Assembly: GCA_029052085.1 (NCBI GenBank)
Contig: JAIDJS010000318.1
Location: forward strand, 1 to 20,031
Length of the DNA stretch: 20,031 nucleotides
DNA from: Eubacterium sp.
GTDB lineage: Bacteria; Bacillota; Clostridia; Oscillospirales; Acutalibacteraceae
Reading direction: 5' to 3'
Part shown: one piece after another, positions 5,948 to 13,404 of the stretch
How the letters are laid out: each line of letters starts with the position of its first letter
Numbering within the stretch: position 1 is the first letter of the stretch
Translations under genes and position numbers: made by a program
The notes under the pieces: model-generated
Told to the model about the DNA's origin: nothing
Seen by the model: only the letters and a program-made list of their open reading frames with translations
Databases searched by the model: none

Positions 5948-6455
5948 ATATTTGATTTTAGATGCCTGTTGCGGTGGTCGTATGTTTTGGTTTGATAAAA
6001 ACAATCCATTAACCATATTTATGGATAACAGAGAATGTGAAGACACTCTTTGTGATGGTCGAAAATTTATTGTTAAGCCTAATGTTATTGGAGATTTTCG
6101 CAATATTCCATTTGATGATAATGTATTCCAGCTTGTTGTGTTTGATCCTCCGCATCTAATTAAAGTAGGCGAAAAATCTTGGCTTGCTAAAAAGTACGGC
6201 CGATTAAATCCCGATACATACAAAGATGATTTAAAACAGGGATTTAGTGAATGCTTCAGAGTGTTAAAGCCAAACGGTATTTTAGTTTTCAAATGGAACG
6301 AAACAGATGTGCTGGTTAGTGAAATTTTAAAACTGTCACCCTATGCTCCCTTATTTGGAAATAAGAGCGGAAAGCTCAATAAAACGCATTGGATTGTGTT
6401 TATGAAGAATAAAGAAATGGAGTTGAAAGAAAATGTCGGAAGTAAGACCGGTTGA
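5937..6455 (+). CDS. Class I SAM-dependent methyltransferase of unknown substrate (DPPH motif)
   Basis: ATG 5937 is chosen because GGAGGA lies about 10 bases upstream and the protein then begins directly at motif I; an upstream extension to 5796 would only be overlap with the preceding gene. The 172 residues contain LDACCGGRM (8-16, SAM-binding loop), acidic D30, GDFRNIPF (52-59) and FDPPHL (69-74), followed by helix FSECFRVLKPNGILVFKW. The DPPH tetrad is in the place of the DPPY/NPPY catalytic motif of amino-methylating DNA enzymes. DNA, RNA or a small molecule could be the substrate; protection of phage DNA from restriction is a reasonable guess only. It overlaps the next gene by 23 bases. 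Confidence 0.75.
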   Translation: METKYLILDACCGGRMFWFDKNNPLTIFMDNRECEDTLCDGRKFIVKPNVIGDFRNIPFDDNVFQLVVFDPPHLIKVGEKSWLAKKYGRLNPDTYKDDLKQGFSECFRVLKPNGILVFKWNETDVLVSEILKLSPYAPLFGNKSGKLNKTHWIVFMKNKEMELKENVGSKTG

Positions 6456-6717
6456 TGCTGACCAAGTATTGTTGATAATTGAAAAAATCAAGGAAAATAG
6501 AGATATTCCTAAAAATTATGGAACTTTACTTGACATTGAAAGAAGAATAAGAGAGTTACCAACTCTCGACTATGAGCCTGTTGTTCACGCTCATTGGATT
6601 AAAGATATATCAGTATCATTATTTCCGATTTGCTCAAATTGCAATGTGATAAATGCTAATTATTCAAATTATTGCGGTGCTTGCGGAGCAAAAATGGATG
6701 AGGAGGTTAAGGAATGA
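6433..6717 (+). CDS. Zinc-ribbon phage protein
   Basis: The 94-residue protein has a short helical N-terminus (MSEVRPVDADQVLLIIEKIK), then the marker VVHAHWI, and ends with a CxxC/CxxC zinc ribbon: CSNC near residue 73 and CGACGAKMDE near 85-94. This HxxWI + CSxC + YCxxCGAKMD architecture is very common in Firmicutes phages and mobile elements, but no molecular function is established to my knowledge. Its start overlaps the methyltransferase end by 23 bases, and its TGA shares ATGA with the next start, so expression is coupled. Confidence 0.75.
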   Translation: MSEVRPVDADQVLLIIEKIKENRDIPKNYGTLLDIERRIRELPTLDYEPVVHAHWIKDISVSLFPICSNCNVINANYSNYCGACGAKMDEEVKE

Positions 6718-6938
6718 GCCAAGCAGTAAATAAACTTCGTCCTTGCTTAGTTAATGAAAAACAAGCCTTTTTTCATAAGTGGATTAATTTTAGTAAGCCT
6801 GTGGAAGCGGGCTTAACTATTGGTTCAGCACCAGCAGGAATTATTGCTTATACTCTTGGTTTGGTCGAATATGAAGATGGTCAAGTGGATGAAGTTTCTC
6901 CTAAAACAATCAAATTTTTAGATCGGAGGGGTAAATAA
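6714..6938 (+). CDS. Small phage protein of unknown function
   Basis: The 74-residue protein contains LRPCLVNEKQAFFHKWI near the start, IGSAPAGIIAYTLGLVEYED in the middle and VSPKTIKFLD near the end. This RPC..KA.FH.W...GIVEYEDG pattern is a known small phage family, probably a compact beta-barrel, of unknown role. The start is in an ATGA overlap with the preceding stop; AGGAGG lies 8 bases upstream. The stop TAA overlaps the next ATG by one base. Confidence 0.7.
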   Translation: MSQAVNKLRPCLVNEKQAFFHKWINFSKPVEAGLTIGSAPAGIIAYTLGLVEYEDGQVDEVSPKTIKFLDRRGK

Positions 6939-7561
6939 TGAATTCAATACTACTATCAATAATGCAAAGCATAAAACCTTTTCACTGTGAAAATATTGCA
7001 ATAGGCAGAAAAGGATATGAAGTTAGGAAAACAAAGCCTAACATTTCATCTCCCTTTAAATCTTACATATATTGTACAAAACCTAAAAGTTTATATGATT
7101 GGGGCTTGTGCATTGATTTAGAAATACAAGATGTCAGAAAGTATTTCAAAATCAACAAAGATTATTTAACAAGTCGAGATTATCCTATATTAGATGGCAA
7201 AGTTATCGGCGAATACATTTGTGATGAAATACAAGAGTGGGTATTCGATAATGAAACTAATTCTTATGATATTTCCGATGATGATTTAGTTTTAACTTGC
7301 TTAACACAGGAGCAGTTGTGGGAATACGGCAAAGGTAAAACCTTATACGGCTATCACATCTCAGACCTTAAATTCTATGATGAGCCGAAAGATTTGAGTA
7401 GGTTCGGAACAAAATGCAATCTTGATTGTCCGTCAGTACACTGTCCTTATTGGAAATATCAAAGAGTTAATGCTGATGAATGGGATTATGATTGCAGTTG
7501 CAACAATATTAGACCATTAACCCGCCCGCCGCAATCGTGGTGTTATGTCGAGGAGGTATAA
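6938..7561 (+). CDS. ASCH/PUA-like domain protein with Cys-rich C-terminus
   Basis: The 207-residue protein has the ASCH-like opening LLSIMQSIKPFHCENIAIG followed by YEVRKTKP (27-34) and IYCTKPKSL, as in phage ASCH-domain proteins (SIxP..., K.xEVRKT, YIYCTK). ASCH domains are PUA-related folds proposed to bind RNA or modified nucleotides; the role in phages is unknown. After about residue 155 there is an extra cysteine-rich segment (CNLDCPSVHC, YDCSC) that could bind zinc. The ATG follows GGAGGGG at a good distance and overlaps the previous stop by one base. Confidence 0.75.
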   Translation: MNSILLSIMQSIKPFHCENIAIGRKGYEVRKTKPNISSPFKSYIYCTKPKSLYDWGLCIDLEIQDVRKYFKINKDYLTSRDYPILDGKVIGEYICDEIQEWVFDNETNSYDISDDDLVLTCLTQEQLWEYGKGKTLYGYHISDLKFYDEPKDLSRFGTKCNLDCPSVHCPYWKYQRVNADEWDYDCSCNNIRPLTRPPQSWCYVEEV

Positions 7562-7563
7562 GC

Positions 7564-7785
7564 ATGTCGGAAATAGCAGTTGAAATAAAAATTGAAGATG
7601 AAAAAATGCAGGAATGCATCAACAAGGCTTTATATGAGTATAAAACCGAAAGCGGTTTGACTGTAGCAGAATGTGTTGAAAAGCAAACCTCTAAAAGAGC
7701 TATTTATACAATTCCGTTTTATGAATGTCCTAAATGTAAAAACGATTTATATGAAAATCAAAAATACTGTGAAAACTGCGGATAG
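7564..7785 (+). CDS. Zinc-ribbon phage protein, apparently truncated by an amber codon
   Basis: ATG 7564 is preceded by GAGGAGG and lies 3 bases after the ASCH gene stop. The 73 residues end in a zinc ribbon, CPKCKNDLYENQKYCENCG, and then TAG (7783-7785). Read through in the same frame, the next codons give ALDWSDNNDNN and a TGA at 7819-7821. Phage zinc-ribbon proteins commonly continue NCGQALDW, so the TAG is best explained as a CAG to TAG change that removed about 13 residues. All four cysteines are upstream, so the ribbon can still fold. TAG is used as a normal stop by other genes here, which argues against recoding. Confidence 0.7.
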   Translation: MSEIAVEIKIEDEKMQECINKALYEYKTESGLTVAECVEKQTSKRAIYTIPFYECPKCKNDLYENQKYCENCG

Positions 7786-7807
7786 GCTTTGGATTGGAGT
7801 GATAACA

Positions 7808-8041
7808 ATGATAATAATTGAGTTAATTTACAAGTTTGTGCTGTGGTTTTGGCAATACATATTAAAGCCAATTATCCGTTTTTTCTACTGGCTTATAACA
7901 GCAAGGGATTGTAAACACTGCAAATATTATAATCGACAGATTATGGCACATCGTGATCATTGTTCCAAAATGGAAAAAGATTGCTCCTGCACAGAATGCT
8001 ATCACGCAATTACTCGCAAAGACTTTGAAAGAAAAAAATAA
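7808..8041 (+). CDS. Small membrane-anchored Cys-rich protein
   Basis: I choose ATG 7808 (TTGGAG 8 bases upstream). The 77-residue protein starts with a long aromatic/hydrophobic stretch, residues 2-30 (IIIELIYKFVLWFWQYILK..), interrupted by one basic residue, likely one or two membrane-associated helices. The following soluble part has CKHCKYY, CSKMEKDCSCTEC, a cluster of seven cysteines probably binding zinc or forming a small metal site. Orientation and role are unknown. If the amber codon of the preceding gene were read through, that gene would overlap this start by 14 bases, which was probably the ancestral state. Confidence 0.6.
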   Translation: MIIIELIYKFVLWFWQYILKPIIRFFYWLITARDCKHCKYYNRQIMAHRDHCSKMEKDCSCTECYHAITRKDFERKK

Positions 8042-8069
8042 ACTTTGCAGCAGGCAAAGGAGGCAGACG

Positions 8070-8456
8070 ATGACTATAGCAGAACTTGAACAGTACAGGA
8101 CACTTAAAAGGCAAATTGAAATATTTGAATCCGATGCAGGCGTTTCATATATTAGCGGAATTGATACAACAAGACCATCTATACAATCGGGTAAGATAAG
8201 CAACCCTACGGAAAACGTAGGGCTTAAGCTCTATGAATTAGATTGTGAATTACAATCTGAGTATAAACGAGTTAAGGACAAATTTATTGCTCTTAACAAA
8301 TACATAGCGCACATCAAAGACGATGAAGTGCGCGAAATTGCTATGCGTAAATTTATATGCGGACAAGGCTATGAACAAATAGGTGATGCTATGTTTTGTG
8401 ATAGAACAACCATAAGCAAGAAACTTAAAAGATATGTTTCCCACAATTCCCATTAG
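8070..8456 (+). CDS. Sigma-region-4/RinA/ArpU-like late transcription regulator
   Basis: ATG 8070 has AAAGGAGG upstream; longer versions of the frame overlap the membrane protein gene. The 128-residue protein has a coiled N-terminal half (MTIAELEQYRTLKRQIEIFE) and a C-terminal helix-turn-helix: REIAMRKFICGQGYEQIGDA then CDRTTISKKLKRY, the pattern of sigma-70 region 4-like phage regulators (RinA, ArpU, DUF1492 types). These sit immediately before terS and turn on late genes, which is exactly its place here. A terminator and a candidate activated promoter follow it. Confidence 0.8.
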   Translation: MTIAELEQYRTLKRQIEIFESDAGVSYISGIDTTRPSIQSGKISNPTENVGLKLYELDCELQSEYKRVKDKFIALNKYIAHIKDDEVREIAMRKFICGQGYEQIGDAMFCDRTTISKKLKRYVSHNSH

Positions 8457-8494
8457 ATATATGCTAATATATAAACTGAAAGAAATTGAAACAC

Positions 8495-8520
8495 AGCAGC
8501 AGGCAGAAACGCTTGCTGCT
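8495..8520 (+). other. Hairpin downstream of the late regulator gene
   Basis: AGCAGCAGGC (8495-8504) pairs with GCTTGCTGCT (8511-8520) over 10 bp including one G-U, with loop AGAAAC. Only a short pyrimidine stretch follows, so it may be a weak first terminator or a partner of the stronger one 17 bases downstream. Both hairpins carry the same GCAGCAGGCAG string. Confidence 0.45.
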
Positions 8521-8536
8521 CTTAAATATAGGAAAC

Positions 8537-8571
8537 AGAGTAATTGCAGCAGGCAGTTGCTCTTTATTTTT
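8537..8571 (+). terminator. Rho-independent terminator between early and late regions
   Basis: AGAGTAATTGC (8537-8547), loop AGCAG and GCAGTTGCTCT (8553-8563) form an 11-bp stem with two G-U pairs, followed by TTATTTTT. It separates the accessory/regulator transcript from the terminase genes, as expected for an early-late boundary. Confidence 0.75.
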
Positions 8572-8575
8572 GCAA

Positions 8576-8640
8576 AAAAGCCAAGAAAAGCCAAGGTGCT
8601 TCGTGCACACGCAAAGCTTTAAAGTCTGTAAATAGATAAT
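8576..8640 (+). promoter_or_regulatory. Candidate activator-dependent late promoter
   Basis: AAAAGCCAAG is repeated perfectly in tandem at 8576-8585 and 8586-8595, one helical turn apart. About 40 bases further, GATAAT (8635-8640) is a near-consensus -10, but the -35 position (CAAAGC, 8612-8617) is poor. A good -10, missing -35 and upstream 10-bp repeats fit a promoter that needs the late regulator encoded just before. This is inference. Confidence 0.4.
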
Positions 8641-8668
8641 TTTATTAAGAATGGAGGGTGCGGATAGT

Positions 8669-9136
8669 TTGGCATTAAAAAAGAAACAAATTGTTTTTTG
8701 TAAAGAATATGTTAAAGATTATAACGGAACACAGGCAGCTATTCGTGCCGGATATAAAGAAAGCAATGCCGCATCACAGGCAAGCAGACTTTTATCCGAT
8801 CCTGAAATTATAGAGGAAATTAAGAAGCAGCAAAGGCAACTGCTCGAAGCTTCTTGCTTGACTGAAGAAAAGGTTATAAAAAATCTGGAAGAGGTGCTTG
8901 ACCGTTGCCTTGCAAAAAACGCAGTAACCGAATGGGATTACGAAGAACATTGTATGGTTGAAACAGGGCAATGGACTTTTGACAGCAAGGGTGCTTTAAA
9001 GGCAATTGAACTTCTCGGAAAGCATTTGGGAATGTTTGGAAAGTCTGATGGCAATGTGAATTTGACAATCAACAGCGAAGATTTTGTGAATGCTCTTGAT
9101 GGCAAGGCTTCTGAGGTATGGTCTGATGAAGAGTAA
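8669..9136 (+). CDS. terS: Terminase small subunit
   Basis: TTG 8669 is chosen as start: GGAGGGTG at 8653-8660 is an ideal ribosome site for it, and the protein then begins MALKKKQIVFCKEYV as in relatives. An ATG at 8651 in the same frame contains that site inside its own codons and has no clear site of its own. The 155-residue protein has the typical TerS helix-turn-helix sequence YNGTQAAIRAGY followed by ASQASRLLSDPEIIEEIKK. It recognises phage DNA and regulates the large subunit. It overlaps terL by 11 bases. Confidence 0.9.
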   Translation: MALKKKQIVFCKEYVKDYNGTQAAIRAGYKESNAASQASRLLSDPEIIEEIKKQQRQLLEASCLTEEKVIKNLEEVLDRCLAKNAVTEWDYEEHCMVETGQWTFDSKGALKAIELLGKHLGMFGKSDGNVNLTINSEDFVNALDGKASEVWSDEE

Positions 9137-10391
9137 AAGCAAGGCATTTGATTGGAAGCCCTTTTCAGATAAGCAGTTAAAGATTATGACATGGTGGTGT
9201 AATAAATCACCGGTTAAAGATAAAAATGGAATCATAGCAGACGGAGCAGTCCGAAGCGGTAAAACCGTTTCAATGGCTGCTTCTTTTATGTTGTGGGCTA
9301 TGAGCAATTTTAATGAGTGTGATTTTGCGATATGCGGAAAAACAGTAGGCTCTTTAAGAAGAAATGTTCTTGGTACTCTGAAGCAGCAGGCCATAAGTCT
9401 TGGCTATGATTTTCAGGAAAGGCGAACAGATAACCTTATTGTCATATCAAACCGTGATAGAACAAATTATTTTTATACATTTGGCGGTAAGGACGAAAGC
9501 TCACAGGATTTAATACAGGGTATGACCGCAGCAGGTGTTCTTTTTGACGAGGTTGCTTTAATGCCACGTTCGTTTGTAGAACAGGCTATTGCAAGATGCT
9601 CGGTTGAAGGCTCAAAGTTCTGGTTTAACTGTAACCCCGGAGCACCGCTTCATTGGTTTAATGTTGAGTGGATTAAGCAAACCGATAAACACAACGTTAT
9701 CTATCTTCATTTTACTATGGATGATAATTTAACGCTGTCTGAAAAAATGAAGGAAAGATACAGAAGTCTTTATTCGGGAATATTCTTTGAACGTTACATA
9801 CTTGGTTTATGGAAATCGGCAGAAGGACTTGTATATGATATGTTTGATACGGAACGGCATGTGATTGACAAGCCTGATGAAATAGAATTTACAGGCAATG
9901 CGTATATATCCTGTGACTATGGAACACAAAATCCAACCTGTTTTCTTATGTGGCGGAAATACCATAATAAATGGATTTGCGTTAAAGAATATTATTATGA
10001 TGGAAGAGCAAAGCAGAAGCAGAAAACGGACAGCGAGTATGCGGATGATATGATTGCCTTTATTGGAGATACACCATATACAATGGTAATTGTTGACCCG
10101 TCTGCTGCTTCCTTTATAGCAGAACTTCGCAAAAGGGGAATAAAGGTGCAGAAAGCAGATAATGATGTTTTGGACGGAATAAGAGAAGTAGGCAAACTGC
10201 TCAATCTGGGTAGTTTGCTTTTTACTAAGAATTGTGAAAATGCGATTAAGGAATTCGGCGTTTACCACTGGGATGAAAAGGCAGTTGAACGAGGCGAAGA
10301 TAAGCCGGCCAAGATTACAGACCATGCAATGGATGCCGTAAGATATTTTGTTTATACAATTCTTCATCGAATTGTAAGCGGTCATAAATAA
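9126..10391 (+). CDS. terL: Terminase large subunit (packaging ATPase and nuclease)
   Basis: ATG 9126, inside the end of terS, is the likely start; a longer frame from 9090 is less plausible. The 421-residue protein has Walker A GAVRSGKT (40-47), Walker B VLFDE (138-142), a coupling motif NCNP (168-171) and a C-terminal RNase-H-like nuclease with acidic residues at D264 (CDYG), D324 (IVDPSA) and D399 (DHAMDAVRY). This is the PBSX/SPP1-like TerL type. It powers DNA entry through the portal encoded next and cuts the concatemer. Confidence 0.95.
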   Translation: MKSKSKAFDWKPFSDKQLKIMTWWCNKSPVKDKNGIIADGAVRSGKTVSMAASFMLWAMSNFNECDFAICGKTVGSLRRNVLGTLKQQAISLGYDFQERRTDNLIVISNRDRTNYFYTFGGKDESSQDLIQGMTAAGVLFDEVALMPRSFVEQAIARCSVEGSKFWFNCNPGAPLHWFNVEWIKQTDKHNVIYLHFTMDDNLTLSEKMKERYRSLYSGIFFERYILGLWKSAEGLVYDMFDTERHVIDKPDEIEFTGNAYISCDYGTQNPTCFLMWRKYHNKWICVKEYYYDGRAKQKQKTDSEYADDMIAFIGDTPYTMVIVDPSAASFIAELRKRGIKVQKADNDVLDGIREVGKLLNLGSLLFTKNCENAIKEFGVYHWDEKAVERGEDKPAKITDHAMDAVRYFVYTILHRIVSGHK

Positions 10392-10406
10392 CAGGAGGAT
10401 AAGAGT

Positions 10407-11909
10407 TTGAAAATTTACATAAGTGAAAAGGATGTTCCCGATTGCAAAAGCGGAACAATTCCGTCTGATGTTATTGATTATATTGTCAAGAAGCAGCAGT
10501 CATATGAGGCAAGATGCAGAAATTTATTAAACAGATATAAATGCACAGATGTAGCAAAGGCCGAAGAGGGCAAGGTAGAGGTAAAGGCTAACTACTGTAA
10601 ATATATTGTTGATATTATAAAGGGTTATTACCTTGCAGAGCCTGTTAAATATGATAATAATGACAAAAGAAATAAAGATGAAGCAGCAAAACTTTCTGTT
10701 GTTACAACAGTTGAGGCAAAGCTGGATAAAAAGAGCGGGAACCTTGTAAGGCACAATCCGGGCGAAGTTTTAAAAAAGAAAATTGATATTTCGCCTGTTG
10801 TTGATGTTTATCACAGCCAGAACATCAGTGATATTGATGATAAGAACGGCAAGAATATGGGAATATTCGGCGAAGCATGCGAGCTTGTTTATGCAAGCAC
10901 AGATGAACATCCGATTCCGAAAAGTGCGGCATATAAACCGCATTCAATTGTGCTTGTGCAGGATAATACGGTTGAGCATCGTGATTTGTTTGCAATGCTG
11001 ATTGATAAAAGGGAACGTATTAATAACGAAAAATACTATGCGGTAACGATTTATACAGACAGCCTGCAGCAGGACTATGAAAGCGATAACCTGGATAATT
11101 CTGATTTGAAATACAGCAAGGTCGGCGAGCCTGCTCAGCATTATTTCGGTGCAGTACCTGTTATATCCTACGAGAACAACGAGGAATTGCAGGGGGATTT
11201 TGAGCAGGTTATTTCTCTTATAGATGCAAGAAACGATTTGCTTTCCGATAGGCTGACTGATAAGAAAGCGTTTGTTGATGCAGTGCTTGCCATTTACGGT
11301 GCAACGCTTGATGAAAGTGCAAGAAAGCAGATGAAAGAGGAAAAACTCCTTGATTCTCTTCCCGAAGATGCAAAATTGGAATACCTGCAGAAAACCTTTG
11401 ATGAAGCAAGTTTGAAAGTGCTTGATGATACGCTTGTGGCAGAAATTCATAAGCAGACCTTAACACCCGATATGACGGATGAAAATTTCAGCGGCAATAC
11501 TTCCGGCGTTGCCTTAAGGCTTAAGCTGCTTGCACTCAATATCCTTGTTAAAAGCAAAATGAGAGCCGTTGAAACAGGATTAAAAAAGCGTTGGCTGTTA
11601 TATAATAACTATCTTTCGCAAAAGGGCGGATTTGTACCCGTAAGCATTGATGATGTGGATATTGTTTTTACAATCTCTATGCCGATTGATGAACAGCAGA
11701 CGGTGGATATGGTTGTTAAGCTTAAGGATTCCGATTTGGTAGACGATCAGACATTATTGTCATTGTTATGGTTTGTTAAAGACCCTGCCGAGGCACTTGA
11801 AAATATAAAAAAACAGCGTGAAGAAAATCAAAAAAGCTATCTTGATTCCTTCGGCAGACAGGATTTAAACAATGAGGATGAAGAGGATACCGAAGAAACA
11901 GACGAATAA
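10407..11909 (+). CDS. Portal protein (SPP1 gp6-like)
   Basis: The start is TTG 10407, 8 bases after AGGAGG. The 500-residue protein matches SPP1-type portals in size, position after terL, and features: helical N-terminus, KYIVDIIKGYYLAEPVKY, VISYENNEELQGDFEQVISLIDARNDLLSD in the stem/wing region, SGVALRLKLL near residue 370 and a long acidic C-terminus (NNEDEEDTEETDE). Twelve copies should form the head entry channel. The stop TAA overlaps the start of the MuF gene by one base, and no strong ribosome site precedes the MuF ATG, so MuF translation is coupled to the portal. Confidence 0.9.
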   Translation: MKIYISEKDVPDCKSGTIPSDVIDYIVKKQQSYEARCRNLLNRYKCTDVAKAEEGKVEVKANYCKYIVDIIKGYYLAEPVKYDNNDKRNKDEAAKLSVVTTVEAKLDKKSGNLVRHNPGEVLKKKIDISPVVDVYHSQNISDIDDKNGKNMGIFGEACELVYASTDEHPIPKSAAYKPHSIVLVQDNTVEHRDLFAMLIDKRERINNEKYYAVTIYTDSLQQDYESDNLDNSDLKYSKVGEPAQHYFGAVPVISYENNEELQGDFEQVISLIDARNDLLSDRLTDKKAFVDAVLAIYGATLDESARKQMKEEKLLDSLPEDAKLEYLQKTFDEASLKVLDDTLVAEIHKQTLTPDMTDENFSGNTSGVALRLKLLALNILVKSKMRAVETGLKKRWLLYNNYLSQKGGFVPVSIDDVDIVFTISMPIDEQQTVDMVVKLKDSDLVDDQTLLSLLWFVKDPAEALENIKKQREENQKSYLDSFGRQDLNNEDEEDTEETDE

Positions 11910-13402
11910 TGAAACATAAAGATTATTGGCAAAACAGAGCAATTGAGCTTGAAAATCTGATGCAGAAAAATACAAATCAGACAATGATTGCGATAAATAA
12001 GATTTATCAGAAAGCATCAGAGAGCCTGACACGAAAAGTAAATAAGATTTTCACCCGATATGTAACGGGTGGGAAAATAAATCCGAAATATGCAAGGCAG
12101 TTGCTTAATGAAAAGCAGACGAGGAAATACAGAAACGAACTCAAAAAGCTTCTTGCAGAAACTAAAGATGAAAAACTCCGCCGTGAAATTATAAATACCC
12201 TTGATGCTCCTGCCTATGGTGCAAGAATCAGCAGGCTTGAAGCATTAAGGGATAATTTATATTATGAAGCAAGGGCAATCGGCGCAAAAGAGGTTGAGCT
12301 TGCCGAAAGCAGACTTGTAAATGTTTATGAGCAAAGCTATTATCGGACAATATATGCAGATCAGAAAAACAGCGGTTTGTATGATTTTGATGTATTAACG
12401 GATAGAAGAATACAGGCAATGCTTGCTCATGAATGGAGTAATGGGAATTATTCCTCAAGGCTTTGGAAAAATAACGAGGATTTCGCAGATAAGGTTGCAG
12501 AAACGATTGAAACAGGCTGCCTTGCGGGGTGGACTTTGGATGAAATGTGCAACGAGCTGAAAGGCAGAGTAATCGGCGATAATCCTGATAAGGCACAACG
12601 CTTTATAACAAGCAGGCTTATAAGAACAGAGGTAAATTATTTCAGCAATCAGGGTCAATTAGAGGGCTTAAAAGCAGCAGGCTTTACCAAGTACCGTTTT
12701 ATAGCAACGCTTGATTTGCGAACATCTGAAATGTGCCGAAGGCTTGATTCAAAGGTGTTCAATATAGATGAAGCTGAAATCGGCGTTAATCTTCCGCCGC
12801 TTCATCCGTTCTGCCGTTCGGTTATCGTTCCTGCATATGAAAATGAAAACAGAGCAGGACGTACACGCTGGGCAAGAAATCCGATAACAGGCAAAGGAAT
12901 GAAAGTTCCTGCCGATATGTCTTATGATGAATGGTATAAGAAATATGTTTTATCTGATGATGAAAAATATGCGTTACATCAATACATAAGCAGTGAATCA
13001 TATATACTCAATGAAAAATTAAGACAGGGATTGCCGTTGACAGATGACGAAAACAACCTTATAATGAATTTAGATAGTGCGTTGGATAAAATGCCTAAAT
13101 ATCAAGGCAATCTGAATAGATCACTTTTCTTCAATAATGAAGATGATTTAAACAAATTTCTTAAGAAACACCAGGTTGGTAATATGGTTGAATATGATGA
13201 GTATATATCAACTACATTTGGAAATGTTTACAATCCTGATGGACAGATACAAATATATATTGCTAACAGTAAGAATGGTTATGACATTTCATTATTTAAT
13301 AAGGGTGAAAAAGAGGTCTTATACAAACGTAATAATAGATTTACTGTAGATAATATAATTGCAAAAGATGGAATAATAAATATTTTGTTAAAAGAGGTAT
13401 AG
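11909..13402 (+). CDS. MuF minor head protein fused to an ADP-ribosyltransferase toxin domain
   Basis: The 497-residue protein has three parts. Residues 1-220 are helical and portal-associated. Residues about 230-310 are the MuF domain (RLIRTEVNYFSNQ.., ATLDLRTSEMCRRLD, LPPLHPFCRSVIVP). Residues about 352-497 form a C-terminal ADP-ribosyltransferase: Arg404 in NLNRSLFF, the STS-like S434-T435-T436 in YISTTF, and an ExE pair E467-K-E469 in GEKEVLYKR, the R-S-E class that uses NAD+. ExE usually signals arginine modification. MuF proteins travel in the virion, so the toxin may enter a new host with the DNA. DNA of the last third is visibly richer in A/T than the MuF part. The stop is TAG. Confidence 0.88.
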   Translation: MKHKDYWQNRAIELENLMQKNTNQTMIAINKIYQKASESLTRKVNKIFTRYVTGGKINPKYARQLLNEKQTRKYRNELKKLLAETKDEKLRREIINTLDAPAYGARISRLEALRDNLYYEARAIGAKEVELAESRLVNVYEQSYYRTIYADQKNSGLYDFDVLTDRRIQAMLAHEWSNGNYSSRLWKNNEDFADKVAETIETGCLAGWTLDEMCNELKGRVIGDNPDKAQRFITSRLIRTEVNYFSNQGQLEGLKAAGFTKYRFIATLDLRTSEMCRRLDSKVFNIDEAEIGVNLPPLHPFCRSVIVPAYENENRAGRTRWARNPITGKGMKVPADMSYDEWYKKYVLSDDEKYALHQYISSESYILNEKLRQGLPLTDDENNLIMNLDSALDKMPKYQGNLNRSLFFNNEDDLNKFLKKHQVGNMVEYDEYISTTFGNVYNPDGQIQIYIANSKNGYDISLFNKGEKEVLYKRNNRFTVDNIIAKDGIINILLKEV

Positions 13403-13404
13403 AT

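Noticed and set aside
5780..6292. 170-residue open frame on the - strand
   Set aside because: It is antisense to the methyltransferase gene, which has clear SAM-binding motifs in the + frame and a good ribosome site.
7783..7785. TAG reassigned to glutamine throughout the phage
   Set aside because: The MuF gene and the 41-residue gene at 15527 end naturally with TAG followed by proper ribosome sites and starts, and no other long gene has in-frame TAG codons.
8495..8555. Repeated GCAGCAGGCA string as a phage regulatory repeat
   Set aside because: The same string also occurs inside coding sequences (for example near 14944 and 16099) as Gln/Ala codons, so outside its role in the two hairpins it is not specific.
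8434..8622. 62-residue + frame across the early-late boundary
   Set aside because: It overlaps the regulator end, runs through two hairpins including a good terminator, has no ribosome site and no recognisable sequence.
9807..10385. 192-residue open frame on the - strand
   Set aside because: It is antisense to the nuclease domain of terL, whose motifs are intact; no ribosome site or known family.
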